From Spirochaetales bacterium (GTDB taxonomy: Bacteria; Spirochaetota; Spirochaetia; SZUA-6; DRHE01): a stretch of 5,105 nucleotides of DNA. The stretch spans positions 1 through 5,105 of the forward strand of contig JAGLQP010000177.1 of the NCBI GenBank assembly GCA_023136785.1, in the 5' to 3' direction. Shown one piece after another: positions 1-5,105 of this stretch. Under the pieces are notes generated by a model that was not told the origin of the DNA, did not search any database, and saw nothing but the letters and a program-made list of their open reading frames with translations. The translations under genes were made by a program, and so were the position numbers. The number at the start of each line of letters is the position of its first letter. Positions within the stretch are counted from its first letter, which is position 1.

Positions 1-271
1 GAGCATCGGCGTTGTCCTCGAATCCATTGTGTCTGTAGCGGGAGTAGGGTTTCTCCGGCGCCAGCCCCTCCAACCATTCCTCGAAATCCTGATGAAGTCC
101 GGATTCGTCGTCGTTGATGAAGACGCTGGCCGTTATGTGCATGGCGTTGCAGAGCAGAAGTCCCTCCCGAATACCGCTGTCTGCCAGGACCTGCTGGACC
201 TGCGGGGTGATATTGATGAGTTCGCGGCGCCTGGATGTGCTGAACCACAGCTCTTTACGGCAGCTTTTCAT
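1..271 (-). CDS. YjbQ/UPF0047 family protein, N-terminal part (runs off the left edge)
   Basis: Read on the minus strand from the ATG at 271, this frame stays open to the window edge and gives 90 residues beginning [12 protein letters not shown]. It matches the YjbQ (UPF0047) family, small single-domain proteins of about 135-140 residues, so roughly the last third is outside the window. Visible family marks are an N-terminal strand pair, then '[14 protein letters not shown]' (residues 41-54, the family's H-x-T/S-A-S-x-x-x-N stretch), then '[14 protein letters not shown]' (59-72) and '[12 protein letters not shown]' (79-90). E. coli YjbQ has been linked to a weak thiamine-phosphate synthase activity, but the true role of the family is unsettled, so I give no symbol. 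The start is supported by AAGG (complement of 279-282), seven bases before the ATG. It is transcribed divergently from the pseudouridine synthase gene. Family assignment is firm; function is not. Confidence 0.88.
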   Translation of the reverse strand, partial: MKSCRKELWFSTSRRRELINITPQVQQVLADSGIREGLLLCNAMHITASVFINDDESGLHQDFEEWLEGLAPEKPYSRYRHNGFEDNADA

Positions 272-389
272 GGGTATACCTTGCTCTATCTATCAGATAT
301 TGTCAAAGTCTTTCGGTCGTCTCGGATCAAGGCAAGGTCTGGTAACACGGCCGAAATTGAAAGATAATTTCAGAGAGGACACTAGCCCT
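272..389. promoter_or_regulatory. Divergent intergenic spacer with weak promoter-like elements
   Basis: This 118-base spacer separates two divergent starts and must hold promoters for both genes, unless the right-hand gene is read from elsewhere. For the plus strand, GATAAT at 363-368 matches five of six bases of a -10 box, but the hexamer 17 bases upstream (340-345, TGGTAA) is a poor -35. For the minus strand, a perfect TTGACA lies at the complement of 301-306, yet no good -10 hexamer sits 16-18 bases downstream of it. A small perfect palindrome, TATCT-ATC-AGATA (287-299), lies between that hexamer and the YjbQ start and could be an operator or chance. The position is sound; the individual elements are tentative. 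Confidence 0.35.
374..379 (+). promoter_or_regulatory. Ribosome binding site that fixes the pseudouridine synthase start
   Basis: AGAGGA lies ten bases upstream of the ATG at 390. The reading frame is open further upstream to 114, but that extension overlaps the opposite-strand YjbQ gene and the spacer, and its translation matches nothing in the family. This site therefore favours 390 as the start. Confidence 0.6.
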
Positions 390-1094
390 ATGAGAGCTGA
401 AAACTCCGATTCGGACCTCCAGGTGTTGTGCGAGGACAACCACATCATTGCGGTAAACAAGAAAGTTGGGGACCTGGTTCAAGGCGATCAAAGTGGAGAT
501 CCTTCACTGGTTGATACGGTCAAGCTTTACATCAAAGAGAAATACGATAAGCGAGGCAATGTCTATCTCGGTGTGGTGCATCGACTCGATCGTCCCACCA
601 GCGGCGTGGTGCTCTTCGCCCGCACGAGCAAGGCTCTACAGCGGCTGAACGAACTGTTTCGTAAGAGCCGGGTACGGAAGCTGTACTGGGCAGTAGTGAG
701 AGAGTGTCCACCGAAACCGGCGGATACCCTGATCCACTATCTCAAACGTAATAGAGACCGGAATAAATCTTATGCTCACAATACCCCGGTATCGGGAGGC
801 AAGGAAGCCCGCCTGAGCTACAGGTGGGTCCTCAGCCTGGACCGTTACCACCTTCTGGAAATCGATCTTCACACGGGACGTCATCATCAGATTCGTGCTC
901 AACTGGCCAGCATCGGTTGTCATGTCAAAGGTGACCTGAAGTATGGATTCCCCCACTCCAACCCGGATGGGGGCATTCATCTCCACGCTCGCGAGGTAAC
1001 TTTCGAACATCCGGTTCGGAAAACCCCCGTTCGCGTCGTGGCCGATCCTCCTGCCGATCCCTTTTGGGATGCGGTAAGGGGGCAACTTGCTTAA
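390..1094 (+). CDS. RluA-family RNA pseudouridine synthase (short form, no S4 domain)
   Basis: A 234-residue protein that should convert uridine to pseudouridine in ribosomal or transfer RNA; the target site cannot be told from sequence. The family core is complete. The N-terminal strand 'VLCEDNHIIAVNKK' (residues 12-25) is followed by 'GDLVQGD' (27-33). The catalytic motif 'HRLDRPTSG' (64-72) has the nucleophilic aspartate at D67, and 'VVLFARTSKA' (73-82) follows. 'KLYWAVV' (97-103) is the next core strand, and 'LHTGRHHQIR' (160-169) is the C-terminal RNA/active-site motif. No N-terminal S4 RNA-binding domain is present, so it resembles the compact RluA relatives common in Bacteroidota and spirochaetes rather than RluC or RluD. 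One oddity is that the usual NKP of motif I reads NKK here. It lies 40 bases upstream of xdhA on the same strand and may be co-transcribed with it, without any obvious functional tie. Confidence 0.93.
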   Translation: MRAENSDSDLQVLCEDNHIIAVNKKVGDLVQGDQSGDPSLVDTVKLYIKEKYDKRGNVYLGVVHRLDRPTSGVVLFARTSKALQRLNELFRKSRVRKLYWAVVRECPPKPADTLIHYLKRNRDRNKSYAHNTPVSGGKEARLSYRWVLSLDRYHLLEIDLHTGRHHQIRAQLASIGCHVKGDLKYGFPHSNPDGGIHLHAREVTFEHPVRKTPVRVVADPPADPFWDAVRGQLA

Positions 1095-1116
1095 TGGTGA
1101 GTGAGACAGTTATACT
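1087..1116 (+). promoter_or_regulatory. Candidate promoter for the xdhAB operon
   Basis: TATACT at 1111-1116 matches the -10 consensus at five of six bases. TTGCTT at 1087-1092 shares the TTG of a -35 box, with an 18-base spacer. The -35 part overlaps the last codons of the pseudouridine synthase gene. Initiation about seven bases downstream would leave a leader of only about 12 bases, beginning at the ribosome binding site, which weakens the case. The operon could equally be read through from upstream. Confidence 0.3.
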
Positions 1117-1122
1117 CTTTTC

Positions 1123-1127
1123 GGGAG
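1123..1127 (+). promoter_or_regulatory. Ribosome binding site of xdhA
   Basis: GGGAG is placed seven bases before the ATG at 1135. This is good spacing and supports that start, from which the ferredoxin domain begins at once with the strand 'MIRFILND'. Confidence 0.7.
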
Positions 1128-1134
1128 CGTGTAA

Positions 1135-2610
1135 ATGAGCCAAATGATTCGTTTCATCCTGAACGATGATTATATAGAAAGCTCTCTACATCCCGGTACG
1201 GTGGTTCTCGATTTTTTACGACAGGATCAGAGGCTCACCGGTACGAAGGAGGGCTGCCGCGAGGGCGACTGCGGAGCCTGTACCGTTCTGCTCGGAGAGC
1301 CCGGCGCCGCCGGTGGACAGGTTGTAGAGTACAGGGCGGTGAACTCCTGTCTTCTTCCCCTCGGCGACGTGGAGGGGAAGCATCTGGTGAGTATCGAAGG
1401 AGTCAATCCTTCGACCCAGGTCGATGACACGGTGGATGCTCTGCCTCTTACCCCGGTTCAACAGCAATTGGTCGACCATGGAGCCATTCAGTGCGGTTTC
1501 TGCACTCCCGGATTCGTTGTCTCCCTTACCGGATATCTGCTTAGCGCCCGTCGGTGGGATAATGAAGCGGCGGTTGACGCGGTGGCGGGAAATATCTGCC
1601 GCTGTACGGGCTACGCATCCATCAAGAGAGCCATCGCCGAGCTGCTGGCTCAGTTGAGCGGTTCCCAAGACTCCGACGAATCCACGGACAACCCGAGTAG
1701 TGGACATCTAGAAAGGCTGGTGGCTTTAAAAGTTGTGCCGGAGTACTTCCTCACCATCCCCCGCCGACTGCAGGCTCTGACGGCGCCGGGGCTGGGAGAT
1801 CCTCGATCCCGAAGTCGTACTGTAGTGGCGGGAGGCACCGATTTGTTCGTCCAGAAACCGGAGGAGCTGGTCGAGAGTTCCTTGAGCTTTGTTTCCAAAA
1901 CGGCGGAATTGCGGCAGATTCGCGTCGACAAAAAACGGTTGATCCTTGGAGCGGGCATTTGCATGGAGGAGGTGAAGGATATTCCCGCCTTGAAGGATCG
2001 TATACCTCAGCTCGTCGCTGCCCTTCCTCTGATCGCTTCGGTGCCGATTCGTAACCGGGCGACCCTGGGCGGAAATATTGTAAATGCATCTCCAATCGGA
2101 GATTTCACCATCATGCTTCTCGCTCTGGGAGCGGTCCTTGGACTCAAGAATGGGAAGGGCACTAGAGAGGTGCCCCTGGATCGATTTTTTAAGGGATACA
2201 AGAAGCTGAATAAAAAGCCGGGAGAGCTGCTGGCCTGGATCGCCCTACCCCTTGAGGAGGGTTTTTTCAGCTTCGAGAAGGTCTCCCGACGCAGGCATCT
2301 CGATATTGCCAGCGTCAATTCCGCAGCCTGGATTTCTGTTCGGGACGGCAGGATCGAGAAAGCCCGCCTATCTGCAGGTGGCGTAGCTCCGATTCCGCTA
2401 TTTCTGGCCCGCAGCTCCGATTGTTTGACGGGCAGGCCCTTCAGCGAAGAGCTCCTCGAACAGGCACTGACCCTGATACACGAAGAGATTTCCCCAATCA
2501 GCGATGTACGGGGAAGCGAACAGTACAAGCGCCTTCTTCTCCGGCAGCTGGTGCTGGCGCACTTCTTCAAACTCTTCCCGGAGAAACTGCATCCGGAGGT
2601 GTGGATATGA
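1135..2610 (+). CDS. xdhA: Xanthine dehydrogenase small subunit ([2Fe-2S] and FAD domains)
   Basis: A 491-residue electron-transfer subunit, the usual size for bacterial XdhA in which the iron-sulfur and FAD parts are fused. Residues 1-90 form a plant-type ferredoxin domain with ligands C41, C46, C49 (within 'EGCREGDCGAC') and C72. Residues 91-172 form the helical second [2Fe-2S] domain with 'QCGFCTPGF' (C120, C123) and 'NICRCTGY' (C155, C157); Q119 corresponds to the glutamine that contacts the molybdopterin in this family. A Ser/Asp/Asn-rich linker (175-190) precedes the FAD domain, which shows 'VAGGTDLFVQ' (231-240) and 'RNRATLGGNIVNASPIGDF' (306-324). The C-terminal flavoprotein domain ends with 'SDVRGSEQYKRLL' (456-468). 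It should carry electrons from the XdhB molybdenum site through both clusters to FAD and then to NAD+; whether NAD+ or oxygen is the acceptor is not visible. All cluster ligands are intact. The protein is cytoplasmic, with no signal peptide. Confidence 0.95.
   Translation: MSQMIRFILNDDYIESSLHPGTVVLDFLRQDQRLTGTKEGCREGDCGACTVLLGEPGAAGGQVVEYRAVNSCLLPLGDVEGKHLVSIEGVNPSTQVDDTVDALPLTPVQQQLVDHGAIQCGFCTPGFVVSLTGYLLSARRWDNEAAVDAVAGNICRCTGYASIKRAIAELLAQLSGSQDSDESTDNPSSGHLERLVALKVVPEYFLTIPRRLQALTAPGLGDPRSRSRTVVAGGTDLFVQKPEELVESSLSFVSKTAELRQIRVDKKRLILGAGICMEEVKDIPALKDRIPQLVAALPLIASVPIRNRATLGGNIVNASPIGDFTIMLLALGAVLGLKNGKGTREVPLDRFFKGYKKLNKKPGELLAWIALPLEEGFFSFEKVSRRRHLDIASVNSAAWISVRDGRIEKARLSAGGVAPIPLFLARSSDCLTGRPFSEELLEQALTLIHEEISPISDVRGSEQYKRLLLRQLVLAHFFKLFPEKLHPEVWI
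2595..2600 (+). promoter_or_regulatory. Ribosome binding site of xdhB, inside the end of xdhA
   Basis: GGAGGT, a near-perfect Shine-Dalgarno sequence, lies six bases before the ATG at 2607. The xdhB frame is open upstream to 2421 and has an in-frame GTG at 2601, but the GTG directly abuts this site and the longer extension overlaps xdhA without family similarity. The ATG is therefore the start. Confidence 0.85.
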
Positions 2611-4910
2611 AGTACAGCGATTTGGATCTTCATACCCGCGGCCAAGCCCGCTTTGTCGATGATCTGCCCGAGCCGGAAGGGCTGCTCCACGCGGTGGTTC
2701 TGAGCTCACCGGCAGCCCATGGCAGGATCATCCGGCTCGATGCGGGGAAAGCGGTAGAAACAGACGGTGTCCACGCCGTGCTTACTGCCGATGACATCCC
2801 CGGAGCAAATGAGATAGGAACCCTGGTTGCCGACGAGCCTCTGCTTGCAGAGGAAACGGTGCATTTCATCGGGCAGCCTGTGGCTTTGATTCTGGCTGAC
2901 TCGGAGCGGCAGGCCAGAGCAGCGCTGCCGCGGATAGATCTGGAGATCGATGAGCTCCCTGCCCTTGTAGACCCGCGGGAAGCCAAGGCCCGGGGAGAGT
3001 TGATCGTTCCTCCCCGCACATTCTGTCTCGGCGACGTAGAGGCAACCTGGAAGGAATGCGATTTGGTAGTCGAGGGCACGGTCGATTCCGGCGCTCAAGA
3101 GCATCTGTATCTCGAGACCCAGGGGTCTCTGGCTCTTCCCGGAGAGAGGGGCACTGTCAGGGTCATCTCTTCGACTCAGAGACCGACGGGGGTGCAGCGG
3201 GTGATCGCCCGTCTCCTGGGTTTGGCCATGCACCAGGTCGAAGTCGAGGTGACACGTTTGGGCGGTGCCTTCGGAGGGAAGGAGGATCAGGCCACGGCTT
3301 GGGCTGCTCTGGCCGCCCTGGGCGCGGTGATCCGCAAAGCGCCCGTAAAGCTGGTGCTTCACAGGCAGGAGGACATGATCTTTACCGGCAAGCGGCACCC
3401 CTATACTTCTGACTTCCGCATCGGCTTGAATTACGGCGGCCGGATCCTGGCTTATGAGGTGGATTTTTATCAGAATGCCGGCGCGGCGGCGGACCTGTCG
3501 CCGGCGATCCTCGAAAGGACTCTGTTCCACTGTACGGGCAGTTATTTCGTTCCCAACGTCAAAGCAACCGCCTACTGCTGTCGTACCAACCTGCTGCCGA
3601 ATACGGCCTTCCGCGGCTTCGGCGGTCCCCAGGGGATGTTCGTGATAGAGGCCGCCCTCTTTAAGGCAGCAGTTGCTTTAGGAATGAGCCCCGCGGAAAT
3701 TCAGGAAAAAAACCTGCTCGAGGAAGGAGACACCTTTCCCTATGGCATGACCGCCCGCGGCTGCAGTGCTCCGGTCTGCTGGCAGGAAGCAAAATCCCGC
3801 TACGACTACAAGGAAACGCTGAAGCGGGTCGAGGAGTTCAACACCTCCCATGTGCTCGAAAAAAAAGGGCTGGCCTTCATGCCTGTCTGTTTTGGGATTT
3901 CTTTTACCAACGCGGTGCTGAACCAGGGGGGCGCCCTTGTCCACGTATACTCAGACGGCAGCGTCAGCGTCTCCACCGGCGCTGTGGAAATGGGCCAGGG
4001 GGTCAAGTATAAAATTCTCGAGGTGGCGGCTCGGGTCTTCTCCATAGACAGGAAACGGGTCAAGGTCGAGAGCACCAGCACCCTGCGGGTGGCAAACACC
4101 TCCCCCACCGCCGCTTCAACCGGGACGGATCTGAACGGAAAGGCAACCGAGCTGGCCTGCCGCGCAATCCTGGAGCGACTCAAAGGTGTGGCGGCGGGGG
4201 AGTTGGGAGAGGAGGATCCTGCAAAGGTGGAAATCCTGGAGGAGCGAATTTTCTACGACGGGGAGAAAACCAAGTTGATGTGGGAACATCTCATTCCTCG
4301 TGTCTATTCTCGTCGGGTCAATCTCTCCGCCCAAGCCCATTACGCAACACCCGGTATCCATTTCGACAAGGCAACAGAAAAGGGAGAACCTTTTTCCTAC
4401 CATGCCTACGGAACGGCAATATGCGAAGTCACGTTGGATTGTCTGCGGGGCACCTACGAGGTCGATGCTGTCAGAGTGGTCCATGATCTGGGACCCAGCC
4501 TGGCCCCCGACGTTGACCTGGGTCAGGCCGAAGGGGGGATCGTCCAGGGCATCGGCTGGCTGACCCTGGAGGAGGTGCTGTACTCAGATCAGGGTAGGCT
4601 GCTTACCGGTACCTTGAGTACATACAAGGTCCCGGATATCTATCACACCCCGCGAGAGCTGGAGGTTCATTTCCTCGAGCGCGGGGAAAATCCGTTCGGT
4701 GTTTTCAATTCGAAGGCAATCGGGGAACCTCCCTTTATGTACGGGATTGGAGTGTTTTTCGCCCTGCTTGGGGCGATCAAGGCTTTCCGTCCGGGAATTG
4801 ATGTCCCCATCACCGCCCCCCTGACGCCGGAGCGGGTCCTGATGACCCTGTACGGGAACCGCCTGGCTGAGTTGAAGGGACTGGGTGTGGAGAATCCCAC
4901 CGGGGTGTAG
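2607..4910 (+). CDS. xdhB: Xanthine dehydrogenase large subunit (molybdopterin-binding)
   Basis: A 767-residue catalytic subunit, normal for bacterial XdhB. It should hydroxylate hypoxanthine and xanthine at a sulfo-molybdenum centre and form a cytoplasmic complex with XdhA. The N-terminal a/b-hammerhead domain (about 1-125) begins 'DLHTRGQARFVDDL'. The molybdopterin domains show 'QEHLYLET' (Q164, equivalent to bovine Q767), 'GGAFGGKED' (E226, bovine E802) and 'NTAFRGFGGPQG' (R336, bovine R880). Further on are 'ISFT' (F433/T434, bovine F1009/T1010), 'EMGQG' (461-465), 'NTSPTAAS' (497-504) and 'KAIGEPP', with the catalytic base E707 (bovine E1261). Having both E226 and R336 points to purines rather than aldehydes as substrate. 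The bovine F914 position falls within 'DTFPYGM' (375-381) and may be Y379. Its ATG overlaps the xdhA stop (ATGA), so the two are translationally coupled. The sulfur-inserting factor XdhC is not visible. Confidence 0.96.
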   Translation: MKYSDLDLHTRGQARFVDDLPEPEGLLHAVVLSSPAAHGRIIRLDAGKAVETDGVHAVLTADDIPGANEIGTLVADEPLLAEETVHFIGQPVALILADSERQARAALPRIDLEIDELPALVDPREAKARGELIVPPRTFCLGDVEATWKECDLVVEGTVDSGAQEHLYLETQGSLALPGERGTVRVISSTQRPTGVQRVIARLLGLAMHQVEVEVTRLGGAFGGKEDQATAWAALAALGAVIRKAPVKLVLHRQEDMIFTGKRHPYTSDFRIGLNYGGRILAYEVDFYQNAGAAADLSPAILERTLFHCTGSYFVPNVKATAYCCRTNLLPNTAFRGFGGPQGMFVIEAALFKAAVALGMSPAEIQEKNLLEEGDTFPYGMTARGCSAPVCWQEAKSRYDYKETLKRVEEFNTSHVLEKKGLAFMPVCFGISFTNAVLNQGGALVHVYSDGSVSVSTGAVEMGQGVKYKILEVAARVFSIDRKRVKVESTSTLRVANTSPTAASTGTDLNGKATELACRAILERLKGVAAGELGEEDPAKVEILEERIFYDGEKTKLMWEHLIPRVYSRRVNLSAQAHYATPGIHFDKATEKGEPFSYHAYGTAICEVTLDCLRGTYEVDAVRVVHDLGPSLAPDVDLGQAEGGIVQGIGWLTLEEVLYSDQGRLLTGTLSTYKVPDIYHTPRELEVHFLERGENPFGVFNSKAIGEPPFMYGIGVFFALLGAIKAFRPGIDVPITAPLTPERVLMTLYGNRLAELKGLGVENPTGV

Positions 4911-4953
4911 GCAGTCGGTCTTGATCCTGATCGGTTCAAAAGTTACACTGATC

Positions 4954-4993
4954 CGTCGAGAAAACCGCCGGAGATTCGGCGGTCTTCTCGTCG
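4954..4993 (+). terminator. Long imperfect inverted repeat after xdhB, probable terminator or attenuator
   Basis: Two 17-base arms (4954-4970 and 4977-4993) match at 15 of 17 positions and enclose the six-base loop GAGATT. The inner stem is CCGCCG/CGGCGG. On the plus strand the hairpin continues into TCTTCTC, which is U-rich only in part. On the minus strand the inner stem is followed by TTTTCTC, a better tract, so it may act in either direction. It starts 43 bases after the xdhB stop, a natural place for the operon's terminator. An attenuator or a repeat element are the alternatives. Confidence 0.55.
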
Positions 4994-5094
4994 ATGAGCA
5001 GCTGGAGATAATAGAAGAATGCGGACATTTTCTGTATTTGGAGTCGCCCGACGTTGTTTCTGAACTAATAGTCCAATTCACCAGGGGAGGCTGA
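4990..5094 (+). pseudogene. Orphan C-terminal fragment of an alpha/beta hydrolase
   Basis: The frame ending in TGA at 5092-5094 encodes 'LEIIEECGHFLYLESP' followed by 'DVVSELIVQF'. This is the typical last strand, catalytic histidine (GHF, codon 5026-5028) and final helix of alpha/beta-fold hydrolases. Only about 35 residues resemble the family. The nucleophile elbow and catalytic acid are absent, and upstream of about 4990 the frame enters the inverted repeat and then xdhB. The open frame reaches back to a GTG at 4885 inside xdhB with a weak AAGGG five bases before it, so a 69-residue product is possible, but its first half looks like nothing known. I read it as the 3' remnant of a hydrolase gene lost by deletion or rearrangement. 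A short genuine gene is the alternative. Confidence 0.5.
5084..5090 (+). promoter_or_regulatory. Ribosome binding site of the next gene
   Basis: GGGGAGG lies nine bases before the ATG at 5100. It overlaps the last codons of the hydrolase-like remnant, as expected if that remnant once belonged to a gene translationally linked to the one that follows. Confidence 0.6.
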
Positions 5095-5099
5095 TAGCA

Positions 5100-5105
5100 A
5101 TGCGA
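5100..5105 (+). CDS. Start of a downstream gene (two codons only)
   Basis: An ATG with a strong Shine-Dalgarno sequence at 5084-5090 begins a frame of which only Met-Arg is visible before the window ends. Nothing can be said of its product. A purine gene or xdhC would fit the context, but that is a guess. Confidence 0.5.

Noticed and set aside
287..299. TATCT-ATC-AGATA palindrome in the divergent spacer as a regulator binding site
   Set aside because: Five-base arms are expected by chance in a spacer of this length, and no second copy is visible. It is noted in the spacer entry only.
29..367. 112-residue plus-strand open frame at the left end
   Set aside because: It lies opposite the YjbQ coding sequence over most of its length. 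The minus-strand translation shows clear family motifs and this one does not.
114..389. Upstream in-frame extension of the pseudouridine synthase to a start at 114
   Set aside because: It overlaps the opposite-strand YjbQ gene, its translation has no family similarity, and a ribosome binding site sits before 390.
1657..1704. Ser/Asp/Asn-rich stretch in XdhA as a sign of a gene fusion junction or frameshift
   Set aside because: It lies exactly where a flexible linker between the Fe-S and FAD domains is expected in this family, and the frame is continuous with intact domains on both sides.
2421..2606. Longer xdhB with a start at 2421
   Set aside because: The extension overlaps xdhA by almost 190 bases and translates to unrelated sequence. 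The ATG at 2607 has a near-perfect Shine-Dalgarno sequence and the normal ATGA overlap.
2007..2690. 227-residue minus-strand open frame opposite the end of xdhA
   Set aside because: Its Arg/Ser-rich composition is typical of a complementary-strand shadow, with no family similarity, and it runs across the xdhA-xdhB junction.
2706..3530. 274-residue minus-strand open frame opposite xdhB
   Set aside because: Its translation looks like an antisense shadow, with no recognisable motifs, and the plus strand encodes conserved XdhB motifs throughout.
1..5105. CRISPR arrays, tRNA or rRNA genes, insertion sequences, phage genes
   Set aside because: I saw no regularly spaced direct repeats, no tRNA or rRNA stretches, and no transposase or integrase motifs on either strand.

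Overview
The window is an ordinary chromosomal stretch from a moderately GC-rich bacterium. Its core is a two-gene molybdenum hydroxylase operon of the xanthine dehydrogenase type (xdhA-xdhB). It is preceded by a short RluA-family pseudouridine synthase gene and, divergently, by the start of a YjbQ-family gene that leaves the window on the left. Two features suggest a spirochaete or Bacteroidota-like source: the short RluA protein without an S4 domain, with its 'GDLVQGD' and 'VHRLDRPTSGVVLFARTSKA' stretches, and the style of the two Xdh subunits. This is an impression from protein style only, and I hold it weakly.

Layout. Bases 1-271 (minus) encode the N-terminal 90 residues of a YjbQ-family protein. 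Bases 272-389 are a divergent intergenic spacer. Bases 390-1094 (plus) encode the pseudouridine synthase. A 40-base gap with a possible promoter and a clear ribosome binding site leads into xdhA (1135-2610), which carries two [2Fe-2S] domains and an FAD domain. xdhB (2607-4910), the molybdopterin subunit, starts inside the xdhA stop codon (ATGA overlap). Beyond xdhB there is a long imperfect inverted repeat (4954-4993), probably a terminator or attenuator. It is followed by what looks like the orphan C-terminal tail of an alpha/beta hydrolase (about 4990-5094). A further gene begins at 5100, with its ribosome binding site inside that tail, and only two codons are visible.

How the genes work together. 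XdhB should hydroxylate a purine (hypoxanthine or xanthine) at the molybdenum centre. Electrons then pass through the two Fe-S clusters of XdhA to FAD and on to NAD+ or another acceptor. All the active-site residues I could map to the well-studied bovine enzyme are present, including both purine-recognition residues that distinguish xanthine dehydrogenases from aldehyde oxidases. The maturation factor XdhC is not in the window. The pseudouridine synthase and YjbQ genes have no evident functional link to purine oxidation.

I found no convincing undescribed system. The most unusual part is the 3' end, where the hydrolase remnant, the inverted repeat and the embedded ribosome binding site look like a rearrangement junction.
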